Part shown: piece after piece, positions 1 to 9,289 of the stretch | Numbering within the stretch: the stretch's first letter is position 1 | How the letters are laid out: each line of letters starts with the position of its first letter | Source of the DNA: Sphaeroforma sirkka | Taxonomy: Eukaryota > Opisthokonta > Ichthyosporea > Ichthyophonida | Length of the DNA: 64,000 nucleotides | NCBI GenBank assembly: GCA_001586965.3 | Contig: LUCW03001715.1 | Location: 127,126 to 191,125 of the forward strand | Reading direction: 5' to 3' | Notes under the pieces: model-generated | What the model saw: the letters and a program-made list of their open reading frames with translations, nothing else | Told to the model about the DNA's origin: nothing | Database searches by the model: none | Position numbers and translations under genes: made by a program

Positions 1-13
1 ATATATATATATA

Positions 14-60
<47 letters not shown>
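1..60. repeat. (AT)n microsatellite
   Basis: An almost pure AT dinucleotide run with one GC interruption opens the window. It probably lies in an intron or upstream flank of the first gene. True length is unknown because it is cut by the window edge. Confidence 0.95.
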
Positions 61-63
<3 letters not shown>

Positions 64-73
64 ATATTTCAAT

Positions 74-2380
74 TTGGCCGTACACATATCTCATAACATT
101 TATACTAGGCCATTCGTGTACACAATTCAATGCAAAGGCTCATGTCTACGCTCAGCACACCCAGCACACACTCTTACATGTATCGGCCGTACTGCCATCT
201 GCCTCCCGACTACAAAGGTGGATATTGACACATCCAACGATGTGCGATTGCTTCTGCTGGAAGAGATGTTGATACCGAGCACGCAGGACTCAATCACCAA
301 CCACGTGGAGGTTATAGGCCTCATCGGACACGTGCTAGATAGCAACACCGGCGTAGGGGCTAATAAGGTCATCGAGCTGCTCCAGAGCACCATTGAACAG
401 GGCTTGAAGGACGACGCCGGCGGCGACGATTCAGCGGTACGTCGATACTTGTGGAAGTACCTGCATGTGTCCACGCGTCGTGTGACGAGACTATTATATC
501 TTCCTGCATCTGCTGATGTGTGTTTGGGTTGGTTGTAAGGCACCATAGTGCTTGTTGTGCTTGCTTTGCTTCACTGAGGCTTTATTATATCTTCCTGCAT
601 CTGCTGATGTGTGTTTGGGTTGGTGGAAAGGCAACATAATGCTTGTTGTGCTTGTCTTGCTTCACTGAGACTTTATTATATCTTCCTGCATCTGCTGATG
701 TGTGTTTGGGTTGGTGGAAAGGCAACATAATGCTTGTTGTGCTTGTCTTGCTTCACTGAGACTTTATTATATCTTCCTGCATCTGCTGATGTAAGTTTGG
801 ATTGGTAGTAAGGCACCATAATGCTTGTTGTGCTTGTCCTGCTTCACTGAGGATTTATTATATCTTCCTGATCTGCTGATGTGTGTTTGGGTCTGCATGT
901 GTCCATGCGTCGTGTGATGAGGCTTTATTATATCTTCCTGCATCTGCTGGTGTGTGTTTGGGTCTGCATGTGTCCATGCGTCGTGTGATGAGGCTTTATT
1001 ATATCTTCCTGCATCTGCTGGTGTGTGTTTGGGTCTGTATGTGTCCATGCATCGTGTGATAAGGCTTTATTATACCTTTCTGCATCTGCTGATGTGTATT
1101 TGGGTCTGCATGTGTCCATGCGTCGTGTGATAGAGCTTTTTTATATCTTCCTGCATCTGCTGATGTGTGTTTGGGTTGGTGGTAAGGCACCATAGTGCTT
1201 GTTTTGCTTGTCCTGCTTCACTGCCGTATGCTTGTCGAGGGGTATACGATTAAATTCCTAGTGCGCTATAGCCCAGTCAGTTGCTATGTAAAAAAATATC
1301 AGTTTTCTCTATCGCTTGCATCAATCCATTGATCTGAGACGTCCTCGCACCCTTTGTGATTCACCTTACTATACATTACAGCGCCTGGTAAAAGAATATC
1401 AGAATCTGGTGCACAAACTATCCGCTTTAGAAGTGTCCACCTCACAGCTTGCCTTCGTCACCCAATACATCAAAAGTAAGTGACAGTATATATCGGTGTA
1501 AGTTGTGAATGTCTGACAAATTTGAGTATAAAATTTATGCAAAGTTGTATAGGTTGCTCGTTAACGACAGGTGACAAAACTGATGGGGTTATCAAGATAT
1601 ATCCGTACGTATCAGTACTATATGATGTGCAAGGGTGTGTGGATGTGATCCGCTCCCCATCCTTCAGGTTTATTAGTGTAAATCGACAAATTCTAACCAA
1701 AACGTACGAGATGGTCTGCACTTTTTGTGCCTCGTTAGATATGTGTAGGGTTTATAGGGTTGTGCTACATTAAGTGGGCAGAATATATGCTTGGTGTCTA
1801 GGCCTGTCTATTCACTCGCCGATAGGGTTCGTCGTATGGCTTTGGCGTGTGAGAGGTGTGCTCTATACCTATATTTGTCCCCGTAAATACAACGTATCTT
1901 CATGTTTATTGTATGTATCCGTGTACTGTACAACGATTTTATTTCAGAAAGTTTTGTATTCCCGCTGATGTCTTATCATCTTCCTTGCCTATCCGAGTGC
2001 AATTTGGATTTGAATCAATTCTATGCCGGGCGTACTACTTACACAATCAATTCACCTGTCTTATCCCTCTCCGCCTGTGTAGTGGTCGAAGAACTGGCCA
2101 GCAAGTCAGAGGACGAGAGTGATGAAGAAGGTATGCGCTGACGCAGTTATTTCTTCACATGCCTGCACGTGTATTGCACTGTAACCTCACTGTAACCTGT
2201 ATTCTACTCTCTAAGCTTGGTCTTAACCCATGGCACGGCTGGGACTACAGGTGTAGTTTACAGCAAAACCTGATTGAACACTGATTTGCAAAAGAAACTA
2301 GCTGATTATCTACAATGTCTTCCCTTTTATTCCAATCAACCGCTGAAGACGAAGAGGAGGAGGAGCTGGTGGCTGAGTAA
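74..2380 (+). CDS. Four-exon gene with acidic C-terminus, possibly dynactin subunit 3 (p24)-like; 5' end uncertain
   Basis: Proposed exons are ?-436, 1382-1475, 2083-2130 and 2349-2380. The joins keep frame at every step (phases 0, 1, 1), with donors GTACGT, GTAAGT and GTATGC and a strong pyrimidine tract before 2083. The product is helical and ends SEDESDEEDEEEEELVAE. An EE-containing helix, a segment VLDSNTG, and then ARLVKEYQNLVHKLS occur in the same order as matching stretches in dynactin p24, a small subunit of the dynactin shoulder that helps dynein bind cargo. The likeness is from memory and weak; the acidic tail is not typical of p24. The first exon probably starts at an acceptor or ATG between about 74 and 210; ATG at 74 is only the longest option. 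Intron 1 contains a minisatellite. The acceptor of exon 3 could instead be near 1947, which also keeps frame. Confidence 0.55.
457..1230. repeat. Minisatellite inside intron 1, two unit lengths
   Basis: The core TATTATATCTTCCTGCATCT recurs at 492, 583, 674, 765 and 856 (period 91) and then at 926, 997, 1068 and 1139 (period about 71). The long units contain a GGCACCATAGTGCTTGTTG-type segment; the short units contain a GTCTGCATGTGTCCATGCG-type segment. The array starts only about 20 bases after the 5' splice site of intron 1. On the minus strand it can be read through without stops as His/Thr/Gln-rich peptide, which is a by-product of the repeat. Confidence 0.9.
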
Positions 2381-4544
2381 ACAAGCCCAGGTACACTGTC
2401 GATAACTGTTGCGAAGCGAGTTAACGGGGATATGGATAGTCCGCACTATTGCATAGCCCAGTCTATTATAGCCAGGTCCCAATCAATTCTCTGTCTCGGC
2501 CGCATGCTTTCCACTTTGGTGTAAGGTCGACGCACGCACAAACAGCAAGACTGGCCATAGATCTCCACACATGATTCTGCGAGCTCGGCTGAGGCTTGCC
2601 CTGAGCCTGGTTGGCGTTAACTGGGTGTCCCTGTTTCTGTTCCGCTGTTGAGGTTTTGCAGGTCACTTAATCGAGGTACTGAGTGTCCTGCATCGGAGTT
2701 CGGGAGTCAAGTGCTGACGAGAACTATGTCATGCGCAGCGCACACGCAGACCAGAGACCCCTCTATGAGACCCCTCTGTTGCGTATGATTGCGCTTATCA
2801 ACAGTTCGTGGGAGGGTCGCCACGAACACCTGGGTGGTGTGCGAGCTAAGTGGATCACATCGTGTTCATGTCTATTCCATCGTGGTCATACAAGTATCTA
2901 TACACGTTGGGTGTGTACTGTGACCCTGCACTTGGTGTACAGGTTTTTGCATCATTCTGCGAAGTAAAGTGCACAACTAAAGCAGTAGTGGTGAGGCCCA
3001 TGGTGCAGCTCGACATAGTCTCGCAACATATAAGGCCAATTGCACGTGTTCCCCCGCCCGTTGCAGTTCACATAACATTGGGCGCAGGCGGTGTGAGAGC
3101 ACGTCATGTACGCCTGAGGGATCATTGATTCGTCATACGGGTGTGCTTGAGAGGCTTGCGTAAGCAACCCGTCAAGTGATTGTAGCTGCCACCTAGTGCA
3201 ATCTGAGAGAGAATGGTGATGCGTGGACACACAGTTATCTGCGTGCTAAGAGTATTTTCAGTAAACGGCTAGGGCTACACATTCATATTGTTCAGCAGCA
3301 CGTGGTTTCCAGAGTAGAGTCTCATGAGCATGAATGGCTGTGGTGAGAGAACTATCAGAACAATTCTCCGTGACCTTCGCTGTTGTGTTGGCGTGCTCTT
3401 CTTAGCTATCGCACCCGCATAGCCGAAGCATCGGACTAAACTGCATTTGGCTGCTGGTGCGTAGTCTTCAATGTGGGGCTGGCCCATCAACGAGATCAGT
3501 GATATTATGCCATACAGCGAAATTCAGTCTTAAGACTGTAAGTCAACACAAATACGAATGAGGTGTAGCGCAAACGTTACACGTAAGTGTAATTAAAGGG
3601 CCAAATCACCCATAGATCAATATTGATTGTTACATCAATCATATAATATTACTTTATCAAAGAGCCGGCAAGTACTCCTACACTAGTAGAGGGAAGAGTT
3701 TCCACAGCCTGTCTCTTTGTTTGTAGTCTTAGCGTAGCCCTAGATACCTTTAATACCCACGTACGCAGACTGTGTTTTCAAATGTATTATGTTCTCTGGA
3801 TATCTTGGCAGAGTGCAACCTATAACTGCACTAAGTGGACTGCACGCTTGGCTCAATGTTACCGGACACATCCGGTTTAACGAACTTGAGTACAAAGCAT
3901 CGTCGAGATTTGACATGCAGGCCTATCCTTTAACTCATCGCCCCTCCTGTGTCAACTGCTGGATACCCCATTCGCCTATCAATCATGATCTAGGAAAATA
4001 CCCCCTGCTGCGTATGACATCATGGGCTCGAGAAAGTAGCATCCACTGACAATCAGTCTACATTCGCTTCGCTAGGTGCTGCCTACAAATTCTTCTAGTT
4101 CGGGTTCTGCTGGGCAAAGGATCAGCCAACATGGGTGCTACGAGATCCACATTCTTCTTTGTACATCACTGTTTCGTTCCGACTCGATGATATGTGTGAG
4201 TGCCGAATCAAACACACCCGTTATGTGTGCCCTAGTTGATCTCTAGTATACGTACCGGATTCTGCAAACGGACTCGACTTTCCCAGCCTATCTCTGTCAA
4301 CGGGCTCAACCTGTAGCCAACATATAAGCGTCACCTACATCGGCCCAAACGTACCCAGGTATCAAACTACTTAACACTGTTCACTTACAACGTACTACAA
4401 CGTTTAAAAACCATTTAGGCCGCATGAATTAGCCGAAGCGTCAGTGTACGTGTCCGCTGTCAAAATGGGGCGGGCGGAATCGCAATCGAATTATTTGATT
4501 GCGGCACGTGGACCCCATCATCCACTGACACTACAAACTGAACT
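2381..4544. other. Intergenic stretch between convergent genes, nothing assigned
   Basis: Several short open frames exist on both strands (the longest under 100 codons), but none shows a recognisable motif or clean splice sites that link them. The 3' ends of two convergent genes lie at its borders, so it should contain two polyadenylation regions. I see no repeat structure here. Confidence 0.6.
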
Positions 4545-5867
4545 TCAAGTGACTATAGCTTCCCTTGTCTCGGTCTCCAGACTATCAGCCACCCCTGCAA
4601 CCCCCTCAGACGAGCTGTCGACTTCAGGTCCTTTTCCGACTATCCTTGTCTCGCCATTCATACCTTGCACCCCTTCAGACAGAGCCTTGCTCCCCACCAC
4701 TGCCCCGTCACTCGCATCGGGTCGCAGAGCAACTCGCAGAGCCTCCTGTGCAAAGTGCCACGCTCTGACATGCCATGGCCCGTCTTGTAGCCTAACCTCT
4801 TGCTCAATACTCTCAGGTTCTGGACGTGGGTACGAGGGATATGAACTATCCGCCTCATCAGGCGGTAGCAAGTATATGGATGCGTCATCGATGCTCTGCG
4901 ATCCCTGACGATTCGGCTCTGAGTGGCCAGTACTTTCGGCCGATGTGTGTGATGGATTGTCCGCTGGATCTGTTTTTTTTGGCGCCAGCCAATCAAACCA
5001 CTGAGTTGCCGATTCCTCTGATGTCATGGAAATCAGGCACTCACTACTAGTCTCAGTATCGCTCTCGAGGTCAGCTCCCGCACCCGCAGCCAACCCTGGG
5101 TGCATCATGGCATCCTCCGCCTCTAACTCTGTAGCAGGCACAGCTCTATTGGGTGGATACGGTGTGCTATCGCCTACATCGCCCCTGTAGTATTGTATGA
5201 TATCACTCGCCAGACTATTCAATGGTGCAAAGATGCTATCGCCGGTCAGTTGGGGCTTGCTGTTCTGTGCAATTGTTGTCGATGTCGCGGGTGACTCACG
5301 CCTCACTTGTACCTTGGACATAAGCCAGTTAGCCCAGCCTTCAACTTGCGCCTGAGCAGGTGCAGATGATGTTATCTCATTCACTGGTGCTTCTATCTCT
5401 TTCCCTGTCGCTTCGGCTGTGCCCATCACGATCGATTCAGCGTGTGTGGCTACCTCGTCGTCGCCATTACCCGGCAGCACAGCGGTCGCATGCTCTGTGG
5501 TGTCGTCTCGCAGCAAAGTAGTACTTTTCTGGTGCTCTGCTTCCTCCTCCCCAGTCTTTGCAAACCAGCCAGATAGCCACTTAGACCATGACCCCGCCGG
5601 GCTTCTCTCTGTTGGCTGTCGTGCGCCCTGTGTATCTGAATCAGCCTCATCTGCCGAGTGAGTCTGAGTGTGAGAACTGATCGCCAATTTGTCCTCTTCG
5701 TCTCGATTAGGCATCGCATTAGACTGCTGTGTGGACGTATCACCGACTGCTGACACAAGCTGTGCTGGGAGTTCCCTTCCGCCTCGTGCAAGGGTTTCTA
5801 GCTTATCCAGTCGCTCTTTCAGCTCCTGGATCGACTCTTGTAGTGCGCGGGCGGCCTCATGATCCAT
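4545..5867 (-). CDS. 440-aa protein with N-terminal coiled coil and repeated W-x-x-W-L motifs; function unknown
   Basis: A single open frame starts with an ATG directly preceded by an in-frame TAG, so the start is well supported unless there is an upstream intron. Residues 3-27 form a heptad-like helix (ARALQESIQELKERLDKLET). The rest is acidic, Ser/Thr/Pro/Glu-rich and likely disordered. Three islands stand out: SWSKWLSGWF (W94, W97, W101), GWANWLMSKV (W178, W181) and QWFDWLAPKK (W290, W293). Each is a W-x-x-W-L core followed by basic residues. A fourth, looser aromatic helix sits at 365-381 (W365, W370). Such islands in disordered chains are usually short helices for binding a partner or a membrane; that is inference. 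There is no signal peptide or clear membrane segment. I do not recognise the family. It lies 386 bp downstream of the next minus-strand gene and in the same direction. Confidence 0.8.
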   Translation of the reverse strand: MDHEAARALQESIQELKERLDKLETLARGGRELPAQLVSAVGDTSTQQSNAMPNRDEEDKLAISSHTQTHSADEADSDTQGARQPTERSPAGSWSKWLSGWFAKTGEEEAEHQKSTTLLRDDTTEHATAVLPGNGDDEVATHAESIVMGTAEATGKEIEAPVNEITSSAPAQAQVEGWANWLMSKVQVRRESPATSTTIAQNSKPQLTGDSIFAPLNSLASDIIQYYRGDVGDSTPYPPNRAVPATELEAEDAMMHPGLAAGAGADLESDTETSSECLISMTSEESATQWFDWLAPKKTDPADNPSHTSAESTGHSEPNRQGSQSIDDASIYLLPPDEADSSYPSYPRPEPESIEQEVRLQDGPWHVRAWHFAQEALRVALRPDASDGAVVGSKALSEGVQGMNGETRIVGKGPEVDSSSEGVAGVADSLETETREAIVT

Positions 5868-6253
5868 CTATGTGCGAAAGTAGAAGAAAATCATTGTAGA
5901 CAAGCATCGTGCAGACGATACCATAGGTAGTGCTTACCAATCAATGTGTGTTCGTAGAAGAAACGACGGAATACACTCGCCTTGCCGCTAATCTTTGTAC
6001 GACTAGCGCATTATCAATACACATCCCCGTGTGTGCGAACCATCGGGCTCCACCACAACTCTCGAACTTCCGGCAAAAAACGTACTGTCAATGCCATCGT
6101 CAACGACATGCGGCCAGACTACAAACACGATGATCTAATTGGCGCAGAGATTTCATACGTGCACACCATGTCAACAACAACTGCTGCCTAGTGGTAAGGT
6201 GAGATCTTCTGTTCTGTGCATTGTCTTACGAACTGTTCATAAATTTGATTCGT
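5868..6253. other. Gap between two minus-strand genes; ambiguous short frames
   Basis: This should hold the 3' end of the small gene above and the promoter of the 440-aa gene below. A plus-strand frame at about 5958-6191 with many charged residues (it includes RTVNAIVNDMRPDYKHDD) and a 27-codon ATG frame on the minus strand (beginning MALTVRFLPEV) overlap here. Either may be chance. I assign no gene. Confidence 0.4.
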
Positions 6254-6927
6254 TTAACAGGTGCGAAAAGAAGCCGTTTCTACCGCTGAGCATACCCCGT
6301 CAGGTCGCTCCGCCCCCGCTGTGGCACTTTGGCCCGCCATGGATTGCTCCCATTTGCTCATTCGCTGGTCGAATATCTTCTCGGTTCGAAGACGTTCATC
6401 CTATGAACATAAGTGTAAGGAGTGGTGATACAACTTTAGTAGTAGGTACGACGAACAATAAATCAAATGCCTGTACAGAATTCGCGAATGTGCCGCATGT
6501 GTTTATCAGCGAGTCAGTGGTGATCTGGTAGGGCCCAGTGCATTTACCGGTGCCCTACGCCAGTACCTATACACACATAAGTGTGTAGCTAGCGCGACCG
6601 ACCAAGACTTGTACCGCCACATGAAAAGAGTACGCGAACAAGATAGTTCATCACTCTCATGCGGGACCATAATGCTCTAAGGTGGATGATATGCGAGGCT
6701 CAGAGTGATCTTGCAATCGTGATCACGTGAGTTGGGCTTCTAAGGGCAAAGTTACACATCAGCGCACATATATCAAGTTTGATTCTCACACATATACTCA
6801 CCTCCTCTGTGTGCACCACTTCATGCTGTCTCTGGTGCTCCATCTTCACATGCCTTCGATGAAGAACACCCCAGACGATAAAGGCTGGTATCAAAGCTAT
6901 AGCTAGTTGCTTAATATGCCTGTACAA
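6254..6927 (-). CDS. Two-exon small single-pass membrane protein, PET117-like layout
   Basis: Exon 1 is 6802-6927 (42 codons) and ends at a perfect GTGAGT donor. Exon 2 is 6254-6400 (48 codons plus TAA), preceded by TTCATAG. Both junctions are in phase 0. The 90-aa product has a short basic N terminus, a hydrophobic helix at about 8-22 (LAIALIPAFIVWGVL), a His/Arg-rich stretch, then a charged helix (DERLRTEKIFDQRMSKWEQ) and a polar tail. This order (N-terminal helix, HV/HQRQH-type link, acidic/basic helix starting near DER) resembles PET117, a small inner-membrane factor needed to assemble cytochrome c oxidase. The match is by layout and a few residues only. CEBPZOS-like or other small mitochondrial membrane proteins are alternatives. 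The intron is 401 bp. Confidence 0.6.
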
Positions 6928-7288
6928 TACAGAAGTGGTCGAATGCTTAAGGTGCTTTTTCAGTTCGGAACAAATGAATTTGGATGAGCGCTCGCATACA
7001 TGTACAGTACGCCAGAATTAGGTAGATTTGGATAGCGAGTCAGTGGTGTGGGACTATCCACTGAGTTAAGGTAGTGGTTTAGAATGTGAAACTGATATCA
7101 CTTCATGATCTCAATATATCGATTATCTCGAAAACATGTCAAGCTGGAAATACGATAACGAAATCTTGCTGAAATTATAGGTCAACGGCTAATTCGAAAA
7201 GAATCGGCAACACAGAAAGTCTATTTATAAACTCTCGTTATTCCAGATAAAAAACCCCCTTCTGACTGCATATACTTGTTTTGTACTT

Positions 7289-7325
<37 letters not shown>

Positions 7326-7537
7326 TCGCTTGCACTATAGCGTCACAACACCCACATATAAACATTGGCACACAAGCGTGCATGGCCCAGTCCTTTTTCA
7401 GACAGGAATGCTAACTGATACGTCACCACAACCACATGTTGGTGAAAAAGACATAAGTACGAGAAGTCATATTATCTGCTAGAGATTTGCGGGGCCATGT
7501 TCGATTGCAACGCAGGCCACCCAACAAGTCATTTGAC
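6928..7537. other. Intergenic gap with short (AT)n run
   Basis: This 610-bp gap lies between two minus-strand genes. It has an (AT)16-like run at about 7290-7321. A GTAAGT sequence overlaps the stop of the 583-aa frame to the right, so a further exon of that gene could lie here, but none of the acceptors I tried gave a long continuation. Confidence 0.6.
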
Positions 7538-9289
7538 TTACCACAGCGTCGGTAATTTTCTTTGTGGTTCATCGGTAGAATCGCCAGAGAATAGATTGCG
7601 CATGGCATTGAGCACGCTTATTTTGCCATCCTTGTCAATCAAGGCTTCCTCGTTGTTGGCACCCACTAATTTCTCACCTGTCAATTTAATTCCATTGCCT
7701 CCATCGCCCCCAGACATTGGTTTCGTTCCCGAAGATCCGATAGTACCAGCATCAGTGACCCTACTGCCCTTGGTTTGCTCGCCCACGATCAGCCTCTCGC
7801 CCGTCCCCATTTGTGGACCGAACTTTTCTGATGAGATCATTTCGGGGGATTGCTTACTAGTGTTGGAGAGTCTGCTATCAACATTGTTACCAACCTCGTT
7901 CGCTCGTGTTGAATCTGTACTGCCGGTCATCCACTCGCTGCTTTGAGGTTTCGCCGCATGAGAGACTTGCGACTCGTGTGGGGGACCAGTTTGTGCGGTC
8001 ATCTCATTCTTAGGCATCGGGCCTGCATCGCCCGCACTTTGAGTGGGGGTTGCTGTACCATTACCGGCTGATTCTCGGCCGAGTGCTGACTTCGGTTCTA
8101 CAGGTGAGCCCCTACTGCTTTCAGGGCCATGAGCCTCGACCCGACCTACTGCTGGTTTAGTATCCGCCGCCGGCGTTGTCGACTGTGTTGCTTTAGTACT
8201 GCCACTCTGTGCAGGTATCTCGCTACTTGTTGGCGTATGCAATTCAGTCGGCTTGGTAGTTGTCGACTCTTGGTGAGTGAGTTGTGCTGGAGACGTTCCC
8301 GTACCTGTCTGTGAGGAGTTCATATCGGACTCGGGTGCACGTTGCGTATACCCGGCAGCTGATACCGCTTTAGGTGTAGATGCGGACGAAGCTGTGGTCT
8401 GATTTGCGGTTGTACTTGTTGGTTTGGGAGTGAATGTGTAGGTAGCTGAAGTGGTCCCTACATCGCGCTTTGAAGCGACGTCTGTAAGGGTTGACATCGA
8501 GTCGCCTTGGGTTTGTATATTTTCTATGGTCTGAGACAGAGGCGCTGTCTTTGGCTTTGGTGCGGGTATCGTTGCGGCTGTGGTAGTGATCGGCTTTGTC
8601 GCTGCGGTTGTAGAGGTCGTCGTATTGTCGGGGGTGTGCTTGGGTTGTGTAGCTGTTGGTGTGTGTTGTGTAGCAACCGCTACTGGCGGTGTGCCAGATG
8701 TTGGGTTTGAGGTCGTGCTGGCCACTGCTGCATCTTTGACCATACCTTTCTGTGAAATTGTCAATTGTGGTGGTCTACTTGTACTTGTTGTCGAGTCCCC
8801 AAGTAGGTCACTTGATATAGCCCTCGGTGTATTCTCATTCCCCTTCACCGCCCCACCCTCAGTTTCAAGCGCTGCAGCATTCTTTGCATCCCCGCAAGTT
8901 ACTTTCTGCGAACCTGTAGCGCTTAGCGTATCAATATCATTTGTCCTCGAAACACTCTCATGTTTACCTTTTACACTTCTTGGCACCGAGCTGAGATACC
9001 CAGCTGCGGGTGTATTCTTGCCGTTATTACCACCCGCGCCGTCGCCTGCAGTCACGAAGGAGCGGAAAGTGGTCATACGCCCTAGCATATATGGCTTTTG
9101 CATTCGAGACATATTTACACCGCCTGTGTGAAATAAATTAGTGCATGACAGACCAGCCCTTCCACGAGAAAGGAAATACATTCGCAAATGAGTGCATTGT
9201 AGAGTATAGCTTGAAGCCAGGCCCGATGACCGCTGTCGCCACATAAGGGCACTCCCTGCGTACAACGAATTCATCGCACCACTGAACAT
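7538..9289 (-). CDS. 583-aa Thr/Ser/Pro-rich protein with mitochondrial-type presequence; function unknown
   Basis: The first 80 residues contain about ten Arg/Lys, many Ser and almost no acidic residues (for example MFSGAMNSLYAGSALMWRQR and GRMTTFRSFVTAG), which fits a mitochondrial targeting sequence. From about residue 100 to 540 the chain is low complexity: Thr, Ser, Pro, Ala and Lys runs such as STTAATKPITTTAATIPAPK. The last 40 residues look more ordered and contain a loop DKDGKISVLNAM that recalls half of an EF-hand. No known domain is evident. The frame ends in TAA that is also part of a GTAAGT donor (CTGTG|GTAAGT), so the gene may continue by splicing and the C terminus is uncertain. 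The antisense frame of about 180 codons over 8580-9131 is a shadow. It might be a structural or scaffold protein of mitochondria; that is only a guess from composition. Confidence 0.75.
   Translation of the reverse strand: MFSGAMNSLYAGSALMWRQRSSGLASSYTLQCTHLRMYFLSRGRAGLSCTNLFHTGGVNMSRMQKPYMLGRMTTFRSFVTAGDGAGGNNGKNTPAAGYLSSVPRSVKGKHESVSRTNDIDTLSATGSQKVTCGDAKNAAALETEGGAVKGNENTPRAISSDLLGDSTTSTSRPPQLTISQKGMVKDAAVASTTSNPTSGTPPVAVATQHTPTATQPKHTPDNTTTSTTAATKPITTTAATIPAPKPKTAPLSQTIENIQTQGDSMSTLTDVASKRDVGTTSATYTFTPKPTSTTANQTTASSASTPKAVSAAGYTQRAPESDMNSSQTGTGTSPAQLTHQESTTTKPTELHTPTSSEIPAQSGSTKATQSTTPAADTKPAVGRVEAHGPESSRGSPVEPKSALGRESAGNGTATPTQSAGDAGPMPKNEMTAQTGPPHESQVSHAAKPQSSEWMTGSTDSTRANEVGNNVDSRLSNTSKQSPEMISSEKFGPQMGTGERLIVGEQTKGSRVTDAGTIGSSGTKPMSGGDGGNGIKLTGEKLVGANNEEALIDKDGKISVLNAMRNLFSGDSTDEPQRKLPTLW

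Noticed and set aside
767-1193. Minus-strand His/Thr/Gln-rich frames (HTQTHTSRCRKI repeats)
   Set aside because: They are read from the 91/71-bp minisatellite in an intron of the opposite strand; the repetition explains the lack of stops.
1947-2082. Longer version of exon 3 in the first gene starting near 1947
   Set aside because: It keeps frame, but a stronger pyrimidine tract ends at 2082 and the shorter exon gives a more consistent acidic tail; kept only as an alternative.
4444-4908. 154-codon plus-strand frame
   Set aside because: Shadow of the C-terminal half of the 440-aa minus-strand gene.
6139-6531. 130-codon plus-strand frame
   Set aside because: Overlaps exon 2 of the small minus-strand gene, has no motif and no good start; the minus-strand model has consensus splice sites.
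8580-9131. 183-codon plus-strand frame rich in Val/Leu
   Set aside because: Antisense shadow of the Thr/Ala-rich minus-strand gene; its hydrophobicity follows from complementing that composition.
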